A stretch of DNA of 64,000 nt from Sphingomonas phyllosphaerae (GTDB lineage: Bacteria; Pseudomonadota; Alphaproteobacteria; Sphingomonadales; Sphingomonadaceae). This document shows, in pieces, positions 1-8,283 of the stretch. Position 1 is the stretch's first letter. Each line of letters opens with the position of its first letter. Both the position numbers and the translations under genes were made by a program. The notes below the pieces were generated by a model, which searched no databases, was not told where the DNA came from, and saw nothing but the letters and a program-made list of their open reading frames with translations. The stretch is taken from positions 1-64,000 of the forward strand of contig NZ_JAPYKH010000021.1 of assembly GCF_029623345.1 (NCBI RefSeq), given 5' to 3'.

Positions 1-150
1 TTCCCACATCAGCCCGCCCCCGCAGCACAACGCTGACGGGGGCGCTCGTGTCGGCGCCGCGCCGGTCCCGCCCGCTCACCGCGGTACTCGCCGGTCTGGT
101 CGCGCACGCCGCGCGGCGCTAGGGCACGATCCCCCTTACCGGAAACCCGC

Positions 151-1434
151 ATGACCGCGCTCGGCCTCGACTTCGGCACGACCAACACGGTTCTCGCCCG
201 CATGGACGCCGGCGACACCGCTCCGACACTCGTCGCGCTCGACGGCGACGCCGCGCTCTACCGCACCGCGCTGTGTTTCTGGCACGACGCCGGCGCGCGC
301 GACGGCCTCGCGGCAGCCGCCGGCCCTGCCGCGATACGTGAATATCTCGACTTTCCTGCCGACAGCCGTTTCCTCCAGTCGTTCAAGTCGGTCGCGGCCA
401 GCACCTCCTTCGACACCGCGCCCGTATTCGAGAAGCGCTACAGCTTCGAGCAGCTCGGACGCCTGTTCCTCGCGCAGATCAGCGAAGCGGCCGGCGGTGC
501 ATTCGACCGTGTCGACCGCCTCGTCGTCGGCCGCCCTGTCACCTACGCGGGCACGCGCCCGGACGCGGCGCTCGCACGCCGCCGCTATGATGCCATGTTC
601 GACGGCATCGCGCGCGAAATCCATTACGTCTACGAGCCGCTCGCCGCCGCCTTCGCCGATGCCAGCGCGCTCGATCGCCCGGCGACGCTGCTCGTCGCGG
701 ATTTTGGTGGCGGGACGAGCGACTTCTCGGTTGTCCAGGTCGCCGCGCCGGGCGCGAAACGGCGCTGCACGCCGCTCGCGCACGCGGGCATCGGAATCGC
801 GGGCGATCGCTTCGACGCCCGTATCGTTGATCAGCTCGTCCTGCCCCAGCTCGGCAAGGGTGGACGTTACCGCTCCTTCGACAAGGTGCTCGATATTCCC
901 GGCGGCTGGTTCGTCGAGGTCGCGGATTGGTCGCGGCTGGCACTGATGCGCAATCGCCGAACCCTCGCCGAGCTGGAGAAGCTGCGACGTAGCGCGCTCG
1001 ATCCCGAGGCGATCGCGCGGATGATCGCGCTTATCGAGCATGAACAAGGCTATGCGTTGTACGACGCGGTCGGGCAGCTCAAGCGAGCGCTGAGCGGGGC
1101 CGAGCAGGCGCGCTTTCGCTTCGAAGGGGAGGGGATCGCAATCGATACCCAAGTGCGCCGCGTCGACTTCGAGCGCTGGATCGCCGACGATATCACCCGC
1201 ATCGCCGCGACGCTCGACACGGCGCTGGCGCGTTCGGCGGTGACCGAGGCGGCGATCGATCGCGTTTTCCTGACGGGCGGTACCTCGCTGGTCCCCGCCG
1301 TGCGGGCGCTATTCGAGGCGCGCTTCGGCCCGGAGCGGATCGCCTCGGGCGGCGAGCTCACCTCAATCGCACACGGCCTCGCGCTGGTGGCGCGCGAGGA
1401 CGATCCCACCATCTGGGCACAGGCGGCGGAATAG
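151..1434 (+). CDS. Hsp70-family (YegD-like) ATPase
   Basis: A 427-residue protein of the actin/Hsp70 ATPase fold. The first phosphate-binding motif LDFGTTN is at residues 6-12, the second (ADFGGGTSD) at about 183-191, and the adenosine-site motif LTGGTSLVP at about 374-382. It has no C-terminal substrate-binding domain, so it matches the short YegD-type Hsp70 relatives (about 450 residues) rather than DnaK (about 640). A cytoplasmic ATP-dependent chaperone-like role is inferred from the family; the client is unknown. The ATG at 151 opens directly on the ATPase core. It stands alone, convergent with the small Flp operon. Family call is firm, function is not. Confidence 0.9.
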   Translation: MTALGLDFGTTNTVLARMDAGDTAPTLVALDGDAALYRTALCFWHDAGARDGLAAAAGPAAIREYLDFPADSRFLQSFKSVAASTSFDTAPVFEKRYSFEQLGRLFLAQISEAAGGAFDRVDRLVVGRPVTYAGTRPDAALARRRYDAMFDGIAREIHYVYEPLAAAFADASALDRPATLLVADFGGGTSDFSVVQVAAPGAKRRCTPLAHAGIGIAGDRFDARIVDQLVLPQLGKGGRYRSFDKVLDIPGGWFVEVADWSRLALMRNRRTLAELEKLRRSALDPEAIARMIALIEHEQGYALYDAVGQLKRALSGAEQARFRFEGEGIAIDTQVRRVDFERWIADDITRIAATLDTALARSAVTEAAIDRVFLTGGTSLVPAVRALFEARFGPERIASGGELTSIAHGLALVAREDDPTIWAQAAE

Positions 1435-1488
1435 CAGTCCGGCGGTGCTGCGAAGTGAGCCGGCGCCGCAGCCGTTGCCGATCGCGTG

Positions 1489-1683
1489 TCAATCGGCAAC
1501 GCGCTCCATCAACGCAAGCGTCTGCGCCGAGAGCCGGCCGCGTGGCGCCGCGCGCGGCAGCGTCACCAGCCGGCGCCGCTCGCCATGCGCCGCCATCGCC
1601 ACGCCGGCGCCCAGCGCGCCTGCGACAATGACCCCCGCGGCGAGCAGCTGCACCATCGCCCAGCCGAGCGCCAGCGCGCTCAC
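1489..1683 (-). CDS. Small single-span membrane protein coupled to the Flp pilin gene
   Basis: A 64-residue protein starting at GTG 1683. The GTG overlaps the TGA of the upstream pilin gene in a 4-base GTGA junction, which argues for translational coupling. Residues about 3-32 form one hydrophobic, Ala/Gly/Val-rich helix, followed by a basic tail (HGERRR and several more Arg). I do not recognise a family. The coupling suggests a job connected to the pilin, such as a membrane partner or a minor pilin-like protein. Whether it is a real product rests mainly on the junction and on the clean membrane helix. Confidence 0.6.
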   Translation of the reverse strand: MSALALGWAMVQLLAAGVIVAGALGAGVAMAAHGERRRLVTLPRAAPRGRLSAQTLALMERVAD

Positions 1684-1847
1684 GCGCCCGCTGCGCTGAT
1701 CTTCGCGGCGGTGCGGTTATAGGTGTTGACGAGCTGGTTGCCGAGGCCCTTCATCGCCGCAATCGCGGCGACCGCCACCAGCGCGGCGATCAACCCGTAT
1801 TCGATCGCGGTGGCGCCGCGGCGGTTACCCAATAAGCGTCGGAACAT
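1680..1847 (-). CDS. flp: Flp/Fap-family type IVb pilin
   Basis: A 55-residue prepilin. A short basic leader (MFRRLLGNRRG) ends in Gly11 and is followed by ATAIEYGLIA, the Flp cleavage site with Glu at position +5 of the mature protein. A hydrophobic helix runs to about residue 32 and a short polar tail follows. The family forms bundle-forming Tad/Flp pili after processing by a TadV/CpaA-type prepilin peptidase. No tad/cpa secretion gene is in this window, so it is an orphan pilin locus here. GAGGA lies about 10 bases upstream of the ATG. The gene is short but the cleavage motif makes the call strong. Confidence 0.9.
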   Translation of the reverse strand: MFRRLLGNRRGATAIEYGLIAALVAVAAIAAMKGLGNQLVNTYNRTAAKISAAGA

Positions 1848-1927
1848 GGCAGCGCATCCTCGGAGCCCGCGCGGCGGGCCGGTCGCTGCTGCCTTAACCG
1901 CGGGACGTTAACGCTTCGCCACCAGCC

Positions 1928-2425
1928 TCACGGCACCGAAAGCGGGCCGGGCAAAGGATGAGGAAACCAGCGCAGCAGCGCATCGCACAGCGCGGTGGCC
2001 ACCGCCTCGGGTGATCCAGTCGCCGTGCCGGCGGCGCGCGCGGTGCTGGCCTCGGCCGTCCACACCACCTGCGAGTCGGCCCGCAGCGAGATGGTGACGC
2101 GCAGCTTGGTCACCACCAACGCGTGAAGCTGCTCCTTGCGCGAGGGCAGGCCGACCGAGAAGCCGCCGCCCTGGTAGACCGGCGGCGCCACCTCGGCGCC
2201 GCGCGACGTGACCACTCCATTCTCGGTCGCGCTGACCGCGAGCTCGGCAACGTAGCGGCTGTGTGCAGCGTCGGGCAGCGGGGTGAAGTCGGCGCGCGCG
2301 AGCGCTTCGGTGGCCGCTTCAACGTAGCGCGCCGCGGCGGGCCCCGATCCACGGTCGCGCACCACCACCGCCACCGTGCCCGGCACCGGCGCCGCCGCGG
2401 CGGCAAGGAGCAGCAGCGGGGTCAC
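1928..2425 (-). CDS. Secreted hypothetical protein
   Basis: A 165-residue protein of unknown function. I chose GTG 2425 because GGTGGAGG lies 4-5 bases upstream; a GTG at 2434 would add three residues. Residues about 2-14 (TPLLLLAAAAAPV) look like the core of a signal peptide, with possible cleavage near Ala13-Pro-Val-Pro. The rest alternates polar and hydrophobic residues, with a stretch TKLRVTISLRADSQVVWTAEAST that resembles periplasmic lipoproteins of the DUF4136 type, though I cannot confirm that. The start lies 16 bases after the stop of the aldo/keto reductase gene, so the two are probably cotranscribed. Confidence 0.65.
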   Translation of the reverse strand: MTPLLLLAAAAAPVPGTVAVVVRDRGSGPAAARYVEAATEALARADFTPLPDAAHSRYVAELAVSATENGVVTSRGAEVAPPVYQGGGFSVGLPSRKEQLHALVVTKLRVTISLRADSQVVWTAEASTARAAGTATGSPEAVATALCDALLRWFPHPLPGPLSVP

Positions 2426-2441
2426 GCCCTCCACCTCGCGC

Positions 2442-3437
2442 TCACAGGAAGCCTTGCGTCGAGTGGCCGACCACCGCGTGCGGGACGTAGGCCTCCTCCA
2501 GTCGCGCGATATCGCCCTCGCTGAGCCCCAGCTCCAGCGCGGCGAGCGCGTCGTCGAGGTGCCCCGGCTTGGAAGCGCCGACGATCGGCGCCGACACCTC
2601 GGGCTTGGCGAGCACCCAGGCCAGCGCGACCTGCGCGCGTGGCACGTCGCGCTCGGCCGCGACTGCCGCCACCGCCTCGACGACGCGGCGATCGGCCGCG
2701 GCGGTGTGCTCGTACAATGTCTTGCCGAACGCGTCGGTGCGCGAGCGCTCGGTCGCCTCGTCCCACTCGCGTGTCAGTCGCCCGCGTGCGAGCGGGCTCC
2801 ACGGGATCACGCCGACGCCTTCCGCCGCGCAGAGCGGCAGCATCTCGCGCTCCTCCTCGCGGTACAGCAGGTTGAGATAGTTCTGCATCGTCGCAAAGCG
2901 GGTCCAGCCCTCGGCGTCGGCGACGTGCAACATCGTGGCGAATTGCCACGCCGCCATCGACGACGCCCCGATGTAGCGTGCCTTGCCCGCCTTGACCACG
3001 TCGTGCAGCGCCTCGAGCGTCTCTTCGATCGGCACCTCGAAGTCGAAGCGGTGGATCTGGTAGAGGTCGACATAGTCGGTGCCGAGCCGGCGCAGGCTGG
3101 CGTCGATCTCGCTCATGATCGCCTTGCGGCTGAGCCCGGCGCCGTTGGGACCGGGACGCATGCGCCCGTGCACCTTGGTGGCGATCACCAGCTCGTCGCG
3201 CCGCGCGAACTCCTTGAGCGCGCGGCCGACGATCTCCTCCGAGGTGCCGTCGGAATAGACGTTGGCGGTGTCGAAGAAGTTGATCCCCGCCTCGACCGCC
3301 CGTCGCAGGATCGGGCGGCTCGCCTCCTCGTCGAGCGTCCAGCTGTGGTTGCCGCGGTCGGGCAGGCCGAAGGTCATGCAGCCGAGGCACAAGGGCGAGA
3401 CGTCGAGGCCGGTGGTGCCGAGTTTGCGATAGTCCAT
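2442..3437 (-). CDS. Aldo/keto reductase
   Basis: A 331-residue NADPH-dependent oxidoreductase of the AKR (beta/alpha)8-barrel family. The catalytic tetrad is visible: Asp56 and Tyr61 in DTANVYS, Lys88 in ATKVHG and His129 in YQIHRFD. The C-terminal cofactor segment reads SAPIVGASKPGHL. The start is ATG 3437 (MDYRKLGTTGLDVSPLCLG), typical for the family; the frame stays open further upstream but that part is not AKR-like and runs over the sulfotransferase remnant. The substrate cannot be told from sequence. The secreted hypothetical gene follows closely and may be cotranscribed. Confidence 0.93.
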   Translation of the reverse strand: MDYRKLGTTGLDVSPLCLGCMTFGLPDRGNHSWTLDEEASRPILRRAVEAGINFFDTANVYSDGTSEEIVGRALKEFARRDELVIATKVHGRMRPGPNGAGLSRKAIMSEIDASLRRLGTDYVDLYQIHRFDFEVPIEETLEALHDVVKAGKARYIGASSMAAWQFATMLHVADAEGWTRFATMQNYLNLLYREEEREMLPLCAAEGVGVIPWSPLARGRLTREWDEATERSRTDAFGKTLYEHTAAADRRVVEAVAAVAAERDVPRAQVALAWVLAKPEVSAPIVGASKPGHLDDALAALELGLSEGDIARLEEAYVPHAVVGHSTQGFL

Positions 3438-3499
3438 CTGGGTGCCTCGTCTCGAGTTCGTCCCGCCCGAACGTGCGGGACCGCGCCGCGGTCCATCGC

Positions 3500-4059
3500 T
3501 CACACCACGACCGCTGCCCCGGTCGGTAGCGCGGACCTCGGCGCCAGCCCATAGGCGACCGGGTCGTAACGGTGAGGCGCGCGGTGGCCGCGACATAGGC
3601 GCGCATCGCCGTGCTTACCCCGGCGGTGAGCGGCAGCCCGAGCAACCGCTGCACGCGCGTGCTGCCCGAGCGCATCTGGCCGACGACGATCACCGGTGCG
3701 GGGATCGGCTGCGCCGCGATCTCGGGGTGGCGTCGCCACAGAGCGTGCGCGCGGAAGCGCGTCGCCAGCGCGCCAACGAGCTGGCCGTGCGCGATCGTCC
3801 GGCCAAGGCCGCTGAGCTGCGCCGGTCCCTCGAGATCGTCGCACAAGAGCGCGGGCCGCCGGCGCCACCCGACGCCGTCCTCGTCGGGATCGACCCCGGC
3901 GCGGCGCGCCGCCATGGCGACCAGCGCCGTCGGATCGAGACCGGGCGTATGGGCCCAACCCGCCGCCCACAGACGGCGGAGCGCCGCGTCGGCGACCCGG
4001 ATTGGGGTCGAGGGCGCCCTCCGGTGCAGCGACGGGGGCGGAACGGCGGGGGCCAGCAT
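3500..4059 (-). pseudogene. Truncated and frameshifted sulfotransferase-like gene
   Basis: From 4059 down to about 3640 the minus strand reads a coherent N-terminal part of a sphingomonad-type sulfotransferase. It begins MLAPAVPPP, contains GRTIAHGQLVGAL and HPEIAAQPIPAPV, and reaches the PAPS-binding P-loop VIVVGQMRSGSTRVQRLL at residues about 123-140. The long remainder of a sulfotransferase (3'-phosphate-binding and C-terminal parts) is missing. After the P-loop the frame continues for about 25 sensible residues, and then sense-like coding appears in another frame (YDPVAYGLAPRSALP), stopping at 3500. This looks like a gene broken by an internal deletion plus a frameshift. The exact borders are approximate. 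Confidence 0.5.
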
Positions 4060-4230
4060 CGAGCGAGAACGCGCCTTGACGCGGCGCGTGCCCCAAGCGG
4101 TCGATGGATAACGATAATTCACGAGTGAGCGGCACGGCAGCGCCGCCCGCCGGTCGCGCCACGGTGGCCGGCGGAACCGCGCGCGCGCCCGCTCGTCTCC
4201 TCGCTGGGGCGGAACGGGGGGAAGAACGAC

Positions 4231-5061
4231 ATGCGGCTGTTCATCTTCGGACTTGGCTATGCGGCGCGCGCGATCGCCGACGCGGCGGGCGCCCCCCTGC
4301 TCGCCACCACGCGCGACGGCCGCGACGGGACAATCCGCTTCGACGACGCCGACGCGGTGCGCGCCGGGCTTGCCGCCGCCACGCACGTGCTCGCCTCCGT
4401 TCCGCCCGAGCACGACGGCGCCGGCGACGACCCGGTGCTCGCGCGGTATGGCGCGTTGCTCGGCCGGCAGTGGCTCGGCTATCTCTCCTCCACCGGCGTC
4501 TACGGCGACACTGCGGGCGCATGGGTCGACGAGAGCGCTCCCGCGGATCGCGGTCGCCGCGCCGGCCGCAACCGCGCCGACGCGGCGTGGCTGGCGCTCG
4601 GCGCGCGCGTCTTCCGCCTGCCCGGCATCTACGGCCCGGGCCGCTCGCCGCTCGACCGGGTTGCCGCCGGCGAGGCGCGGCGTACCGGCGCGGCCGGGCA
4701 AGTGTTCAGCCGCGTCCATGTCGCCGACCTCGCGCGCGGCGTCGTCGCCGGCTTCGACGCGCCCGCGGCTGCCTATAATCTCGCCGACGACCTGCCCGCG
4801 CCGCAGGACGCGGTGCTCGAGCACGCCGCGCGGCTGCTCGGCCTGCCCGCGCCGCCGATCGTGCCCGTGGCGGCGCTTAGCCCGGCGGCGCGCGCCTTCC
4901 ACGCCGAGAACCGCCGCGTCTCCAACGCCAAGGCTAAGCGTGTGCTCGGCTGGCACCTGCTCTTCCCCGACTATCGCACCGGCCTGCGCGCGCTGAGCGC
5001 CACCACCAGCCCGACCCCGGCGAGCGCCGCCCCCGCCGCGGCCAGCGGCGTCCAGCGATAA
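4231..5061 (+). CDS. NAD(P)-binding epimerase/SDR-like protein (YeeZ-like)
   Basis: A 276-residue Rossmann-fold protein. The N-terminal nucleotide-binding loop FGLGYAAR is at residues 6-13, and YLSSTGVYGD at 84-93 is the extended-SDR Ser-Thr-x-x-Tyr region. FRLPGIYGPGRSPLDR is the usual sugar-epimerase-like sequence before the C-terminal lobe. The canonical YxxxK is not obvious, as in the atypical YeeZ group, so catalysis is uncertain. The last 91 bases overlap the 3' end of the convergent EamA gene, and both proteins keep a sensible C-terminus. The start at ATG 4231 has a GGGGGGAAG purine run about 7 bases upstream. Confidence 0.88.
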   Translation: MRLFIFGLGYAARAIADAAGAPLLATTRDGRDGTIRFDDADAVRAGLAAATHVLASVPPEHDGAGDDPVLARYGALLGRQWLGYLSSTGVYGDTAGAWVDESAPADRGRRAGRNRADAAWLALGARVFRLPGIYGPGRSPLDRVAAGEARRTGAAGQVFSRVHVADLARGVVAGFDAPAAAYNLADDLPAPQDAVLEHAARLLGLPAPPIVPVAALSPAARAFHAENRRVSNAKAKRVLGWHLLFPDYRTGLRALSATTSPTPASAAPAAASGVQR

Positions 5062-5897
5062 CCCTCGTACAAGGTCGACAGCAGCATCGCGATCACCGGC
5101 ACGATCACGCTGTTGTAGGCCGCCTTGGCCGGACCGATCACGCGGATGAGGCGGAAGTAGAGTGTGAAGGCCAGCGCCGAGGCAGCGATCCCGAGGTACA
5201 GCACGCCCGCGACATAGCTCGGCCGCGGATCGAATACCGGCGGGCCGGTGGTGAGCCAGGCCCAGCCCGCGTCCATGCCGGCGCCGAGCAGCATCGCGGC
5301 GGCGAGCATCGGTACCATCGGGTAGCGCCGCGCGCGCTCGGTCGCCTGCATCACGTTCGACACCGAGGCCGAAAGGATCGCCACGAGGGTGAGCGCGATG
5401 CCCAGCACGGTCTGGTGCGCGCCATTGGCGTCGCCGCGCGCCTCGCGCACGAACAGCAGCGCCACGCCCGCCATCGCGATCGCCGAGCCGGCGAGCAGCT
5501 GCCGCCCCAGCCGCTGGCCGAGGAAGATCCGCCCGAACAGCGCGTTGGGCACCAGCAGCAGCGCGAAGGTGACCGCCACCAGCCCCGAGGTGATATGCTG
5601 CTCGGCACGGTAGACGAAATTGAAGTTCATCACGAACTGGAGCAGCGCCACCAGTGCGGCGAAACGCCAGAAGCCGGGGTCGCGCCGGTGCGCGCCGCCG
5701 AGCTCGCCGCGCCAGGCGGCGACCGCGGTGAGGGTCAGCCCGGCGACGAGGAAGCGGTAGCTCACCGACCAGCTCGGCGGCACACCGGCGCCGGCGAGCT
5801 GGTCGCGGATGACGATCCAGGTCGAGCCCCAGATCAAGGTGACGATCGCGAAGGGGATGAGCACCGCCGCGCGCGTGCTGTTGGGGCGGGGGGTCAT
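4971..5897 (-). CDS. EamA/DMT-superfamily transporter
   Basis: A 308-residue inner-membrane protein with about ten hydrophobic segments arranged as two EamA repeats. The first begins LIPFAIVTLIWGSTWIVIRDQL, the standard opening of the first helix, and the second repeat carries LYLGIAASALAFTLYFRLIRVIGPAKA. Members export small metabolites or amino acids; the substrate is unknown. I use ATG 5897 (MTPRPNSTRAAV); the upstream in-frame extension is encoded by the palindromic repeat at 5921-6022 and is unlikely to be translated. It converges on, and overlaps by 91 bases, the epimerase-like gene. Confidence 0.92.
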   Translation of the reverse strand: MTPRPNSTRAAVLIPFAIVTLIWGSTWIVIRDQLAGAGVPPSWSVSYRFLVAGLTLTAVAAWRGELGGAHRRDPGFWRFAALVALLQFVMNFNFVYRAEQHITSGLVAVTFALLLVPNALFGRIFLGQRLGRQLLAGSAIAMAGVALLFVREARGDANGAHQTVLGIALTLVAILSASVSNVMQATERARRYPMVPMLAAAMLLGAGMDAGWAWLTTGPPVFDPRPSYVAGVLYLGIAASALAFTLYFRLIRVIGPAKAAYNSVIVPVIAMLLSTLYEGYRWTPLAAAGAALAGVGLVVALSARRPVR

Positions 5898-5920
5898 GGG
5901 GCCGATCTGGCGGCGAGCGG

Positions 5921-6022
5921 CGCCCCTTTCCTTGAGGGGAGGGGCTGGGGTGGAGCACCTCCCCAAGCGCGCCGACCGCGGGAGCACGCCACCCCCGGCC
6001 CCTCCGCTGAAGGGGAGGGGAG
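5921..6022. repeat. Intergenic palindromic repeat, family C
   Basis: Two G/C-rich arms flank a spacer. The left arm has CCTTGAGGGGAGGGGCTGGG and the right arm has CCACCCCCGGCCCC followed by TGAAGGGGAGGGG. The left arm's CTGGGGTGG is complementary in style to the right arm's CCACCCCCGG. Related copies lie at 30582-30704 and 52151-52270, and single arms at 27288-27312 and 33094-33122. The copy at 30582 shares the internal words CAAGCGCGCC and CGACCGCG with this one. It sits between the EamA and threonine aldolase genes. Confidence 0.7.
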
Positions 6023-6036
6023 AAAATTACGCGCGC

Positions 6037-7041
6037 TCACAGCGCCGCGATCGCCTCTGCGAGCGGGCGGATGTCCTCGGCGCGCTGGTCCCAGCTGATC
6101 ACCAGCCGCGCCTCGCCGGGACCCCAGTCGTAGAAGTCGAAGCCGAGCGACCGCAGCCGCGCCGCTTCCTCAGGCGTGACGCGCAGGAACACCTCGTTCG
6201 CTTCGACCGGGTGGACCAGCCGCTCGCCCGCCGCTTCGGCGAGCAGCGCCGCGCCCGCGTTGCTCGCGCGCGCGCAGTCGAGCCACAGGTCGCGGTCGAG
6301 CATCGCGAGCAGCTGCGCGGCGAGATAGCGTCCCTTGCTCAGCAGGTGCCCGGCGCGCTTGCGGCGGAACAGCGTCTCCTCCGCCAGCTCGGGGCGGAAG
6401 AAGACGAGCGCCTCGGCGTTCATCCCGCCGTTCTTGACGAAGCCGAAGCTCAGCGCGTCGACCCCGGCGCGCCAGGTGAGATCGGCGGGCGAGGCGCCGG
6501 TCGACACCACCGCGTTGGCGAAGCGCGCGCCGTCCATGTGGAAGCCGAGCCCGCGCCCCGCCGCCAGCGCGCCGAGCGCGGCGACCTCGGCGGGCGTGTA
6601 GACCCGGCCATATTCGGTGGCGTTGGTGATCGAGAGCGCGTGCGGGCGCTGCTGGTGCACGTCGTAGCGTTGCAGGTCGAGCACCGCCGCGGCGGTATCG
6701 GGCGTCAGCTTGGCGCCGGTGCCCTCGGCGAGCAGCAGCTTGGCGCCGTGGGTGTAGAATTCGGGCGCGCCGCACTCGTCGTTCTGGATGTGCGAATCGC
6801 GGTGGCACAGCACCGCGCCGTGCGGCGGGCACAGTGCGGCGAGCGCAAGGCAGTTGGCCGCGGTGCCGCTCGGCACCCACAGGACGCGCAGCGTCTCGGT
6901 CTCGAACAGCGCGGCGAAGCGCGCGTCGAGCGCCTTCGACCAGCGATCGCCGTCATAGGCGGTGTCGAGCTTGTCGGCGTCGGCGAGGGCGCGCAGCACG
7001 GCGGGGTGAACCGGCGCGGCATTGTCGGAGAAGAAGCGCAT
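6037..7041 (-). CDS. ltaE: Low-specificity L-threonine aldolase
   Basis: A 334-residue PLP enzyme of the beta-eliminating lyase family that cleaves L-threonine or L-allo-threonine to glycine and acetaldehyde. It opens with MRFFSDNAAPVHP. The phosphate-binding SGTAAN is at residues 58-63, HMDGAR at 168-173 includes the Asp that contacts the PLP pyridine nitrogen, and the Schiff-base Lys is K203 in LSFGFVKNGG. Length matches the family. It is transcribed away from the outer-membrane protein gene at 7368, leaving a 326-base divergent intergenic region. Stereochemical preference cannot be read from the sequence. Confidence 0.93.
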   Translation of the reverse strand: MRFFSDNAAPVHPAVLRALADADKLDTAYDGDRWSKALDARFAALFETETLRVLWVPSGTAANCLALAALCPPHGAVLCHRDSHIQNDECGAPEFYTHGAKLLLAEGTGAKLTPDTAAAVLDLQRYDVHQQRPHALSITNATEYGRVYTPAEVAALGALAAGRGLGFHMDGARFANAVVSTGASPADLTWRAGVDALSFGFVKNGGMNAEALVFFRPELAEETLFRRKRAGHLLSKGRYLAAQLLAMLDRDLWLDCARASNAGAALLAEAAGERLVHPVEANEVFLRVTPEEAARLRSLGFDFYDWGPGEARLVISWDQRAEDIRPLAEAIAAL

Positions 7042-7367
7042 GATCAGTGCCTTCGGTCAGCCGCGCGGGGCGGTCAAGGTGGTGCCGGCGGGCGCGAATG
7101 TTGCGAATGTTGAGTCCGTCGCGCGTGTCGCGCCGCGGCCACGCGGGAGGGAGTCAGAGGCGGGACGCGGCGGGGCGCGGTGACGATGGGGCATGCGGAG
7201 AGGGATGGCACGGCGGCGGGGTCGTAGGACAGCGGCCGCCGTCGCACGCGCGTGGCCGATCGGCCACACCGACGGTTTTTTCCAATTTTGTTGGACCCCC
7301 CCACCGCCGCGACCCGTTCGAACGGGCGAGGCGCCGACGCATCGCGCCTCTCTCACGAAGGTATGAC
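7042..7367. other. Divergent intergenic region
   Basis: No convincing gene. It separates ltaE (minus) from the outer-membrane protein gene (plus) and should carry both promoters. A T-rich stretch (GGTTTTTTCCAATTTTGTTGG, about 7274-7294) stands out in otherwise very GC-rich DNA and includes the small dyad CCAA/TTGG. Two hydrophilic Arg-rich open frames here have no family features and are not called. Confidence 0.5.
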
Positions 7368-7943
7368 ATGAAGACGTTGCTTCTGGCAGCCGTTGCTGCC
7401 GCTTTCCTCGTTCCCGCCGCCGCCCAGGCGCAGGACACCACCAGCGACGGGTCGCGCAAGTTCGGCATCGACCCGTACGTCGGCGTGATGGGCGGTTACG
7501 AGGGGTTCGAGAGCGATCCCGGCCACGGCATCCCCTATAATGCGCCGGGCAACCGCCTGAAGGGCGGGCTGGTCGAGGGCGTGGCGGGCGTCAATGTGCC
7601 GCTCGGTTCGTTCTTCGTCGGCGTCGAGGGCAATGCCGCCAAGGGCTTCAGCGGCGACGTGGATTGGGAATATGGCGTGCACGGGCGCGCCGGCGTGCGC
7701 GCTGGCGAGACCGGGCTGGTCTATGGCAAGGTCGGCTACCAGTGGGTCAATTTCGACCGCTACGGCCCGAACAGCGGTGACTATGGCCGCATCTCCTACG
7801 GCATCGGCGGCGAGTTCGGACCCTCCGCGGTCGGCCTCGATGGGCTGGTGAAGAAGGAAGGGGTGCGTTTCCGCGCCGAGATTTCGACTCGCGGCGACTT
7901 CGAGACGGTGCGCCCCATGGCGGGCGTGATCGCGCACTTCTGA
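7368..7943 (+). CDS. Outer-membrane beta-barrel protein
   Basis: A 191-residue protein with a clear Sec signal peptide (MKTLLLAAVAAAFLVPAAAQA, cleavage after AQA at about residue 21). The mature part is built of alternating aromatic/Gly-rich strands (GVMGGYEGF, LVYGKVGYQWVNF, FRAEISTRGDF) and ends in Phe (VIAHF), the usual C-terminal signature recognised by the BAM complex. It resembles small porin-like or opacity proteins. I chose ATG 7368, preceded by GAAGGTATGAC; the frame is open further upstream but that part is Arg-rich and non-secretory. No substrate can be assigned. Confidence 0.85.
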   Translation: MKTLLLAAVAAAFLVPAAAQAQDTTSDGSRKFGIDPYVGVMGGYEGFESDPGHGIPYNAPGNRLKGGLVEGVAGVNVPLGSFFVGVEGNAAKGFSGDVDWEYGVHGRAGVRAGETGLVYGKVGYQWVNFDRYGPNSGDYGRISYGIGGEFGPSAVGLDGLVKKEGVRFRAEISTRGDFETVRPMAGVIAHF

Positions 7944-7955
7944 GGCGTGCGGGTG

Positions 7956-7994
7956 CCACCCCCGCGCTTGCCCTGTCGGGGCGCGTGGGGGTGG
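7956..7994 (+). terminator. Stem-loop downstream of the outer-membrane protein gene
   Basis: CCACCCCCGCGC at 7956-7967 pairs with GCGCGTGGGGGTGG at 7981-7994, with a small bulge and a 13-base loop. It lies 12 bases after the stop codon. There is no strong T tract, so its efficiency as an intrinsic terminator is uncertain. Confidence 0.5.
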
Positions 7995-8071
7995 TGCATG
8001 CGGTGATGCGAGTTTGTGTTCGCAGCGAGGGCAGCAATTCCCTGCCACGTTCACCGATACGTGAAATTTCG

Positions 8072-8165
8072 TCACCCCGGCCCTGAGCCGGGGTCCATCG
8101 TGCCGCATGCACCTAAGCCGTTGCTGTCACGGGACCATGGATCCCGCCTCGCAGCCGGGATGATG
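8072..8165. repeat. Intergenic palindromic repeat, family B
   Basis: CCCCGGC (8075-8081), loop CCTGA, GCCGGGG (8087-8093), then GTCCATCG, and about 50 bases later ATGGATCCCGCC and GCCGGGATGATG in the opposite sense. The pattern of CCGGGGTCCA against TGGATCCCGG is typical of repetitive extragenic palindromes. Related pieces are at 19407-19426, about 33231-33262 and about 57660-57740. It lies between the convergent outer-membrane protein and penicillin-binding protein genes; the rest of 7944-8283 shows no gene. Confidence 0.6.
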
Positions 8166-8283
8166 ACGGTTGCGGGCCCGGAACCGCAGCGGCGTCTCGC
8201 CGTCGCCCGCTGGTAGGGCGGTCTCAGCTTCGGTCCGATGCGTCCTCTTGGCGCCTCCGCGTGCACCCCTCACCGCCGCTTCG

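Noticed and set aside
1..150. A possible gene fragment at the left edge
   Set aside because: The short open frame has no family features; the DNA before the Hsp70 gene shows nothing supportable.
2422..5958. Very long minus-strand open frame of more than 1,100 codons
   Set aside because: It runs through parts of three unrelated loci out of frame; only its 3640-4059 part looks like a protein (the sulfotransferase remnant). Long empty frames are expected at this GC content.
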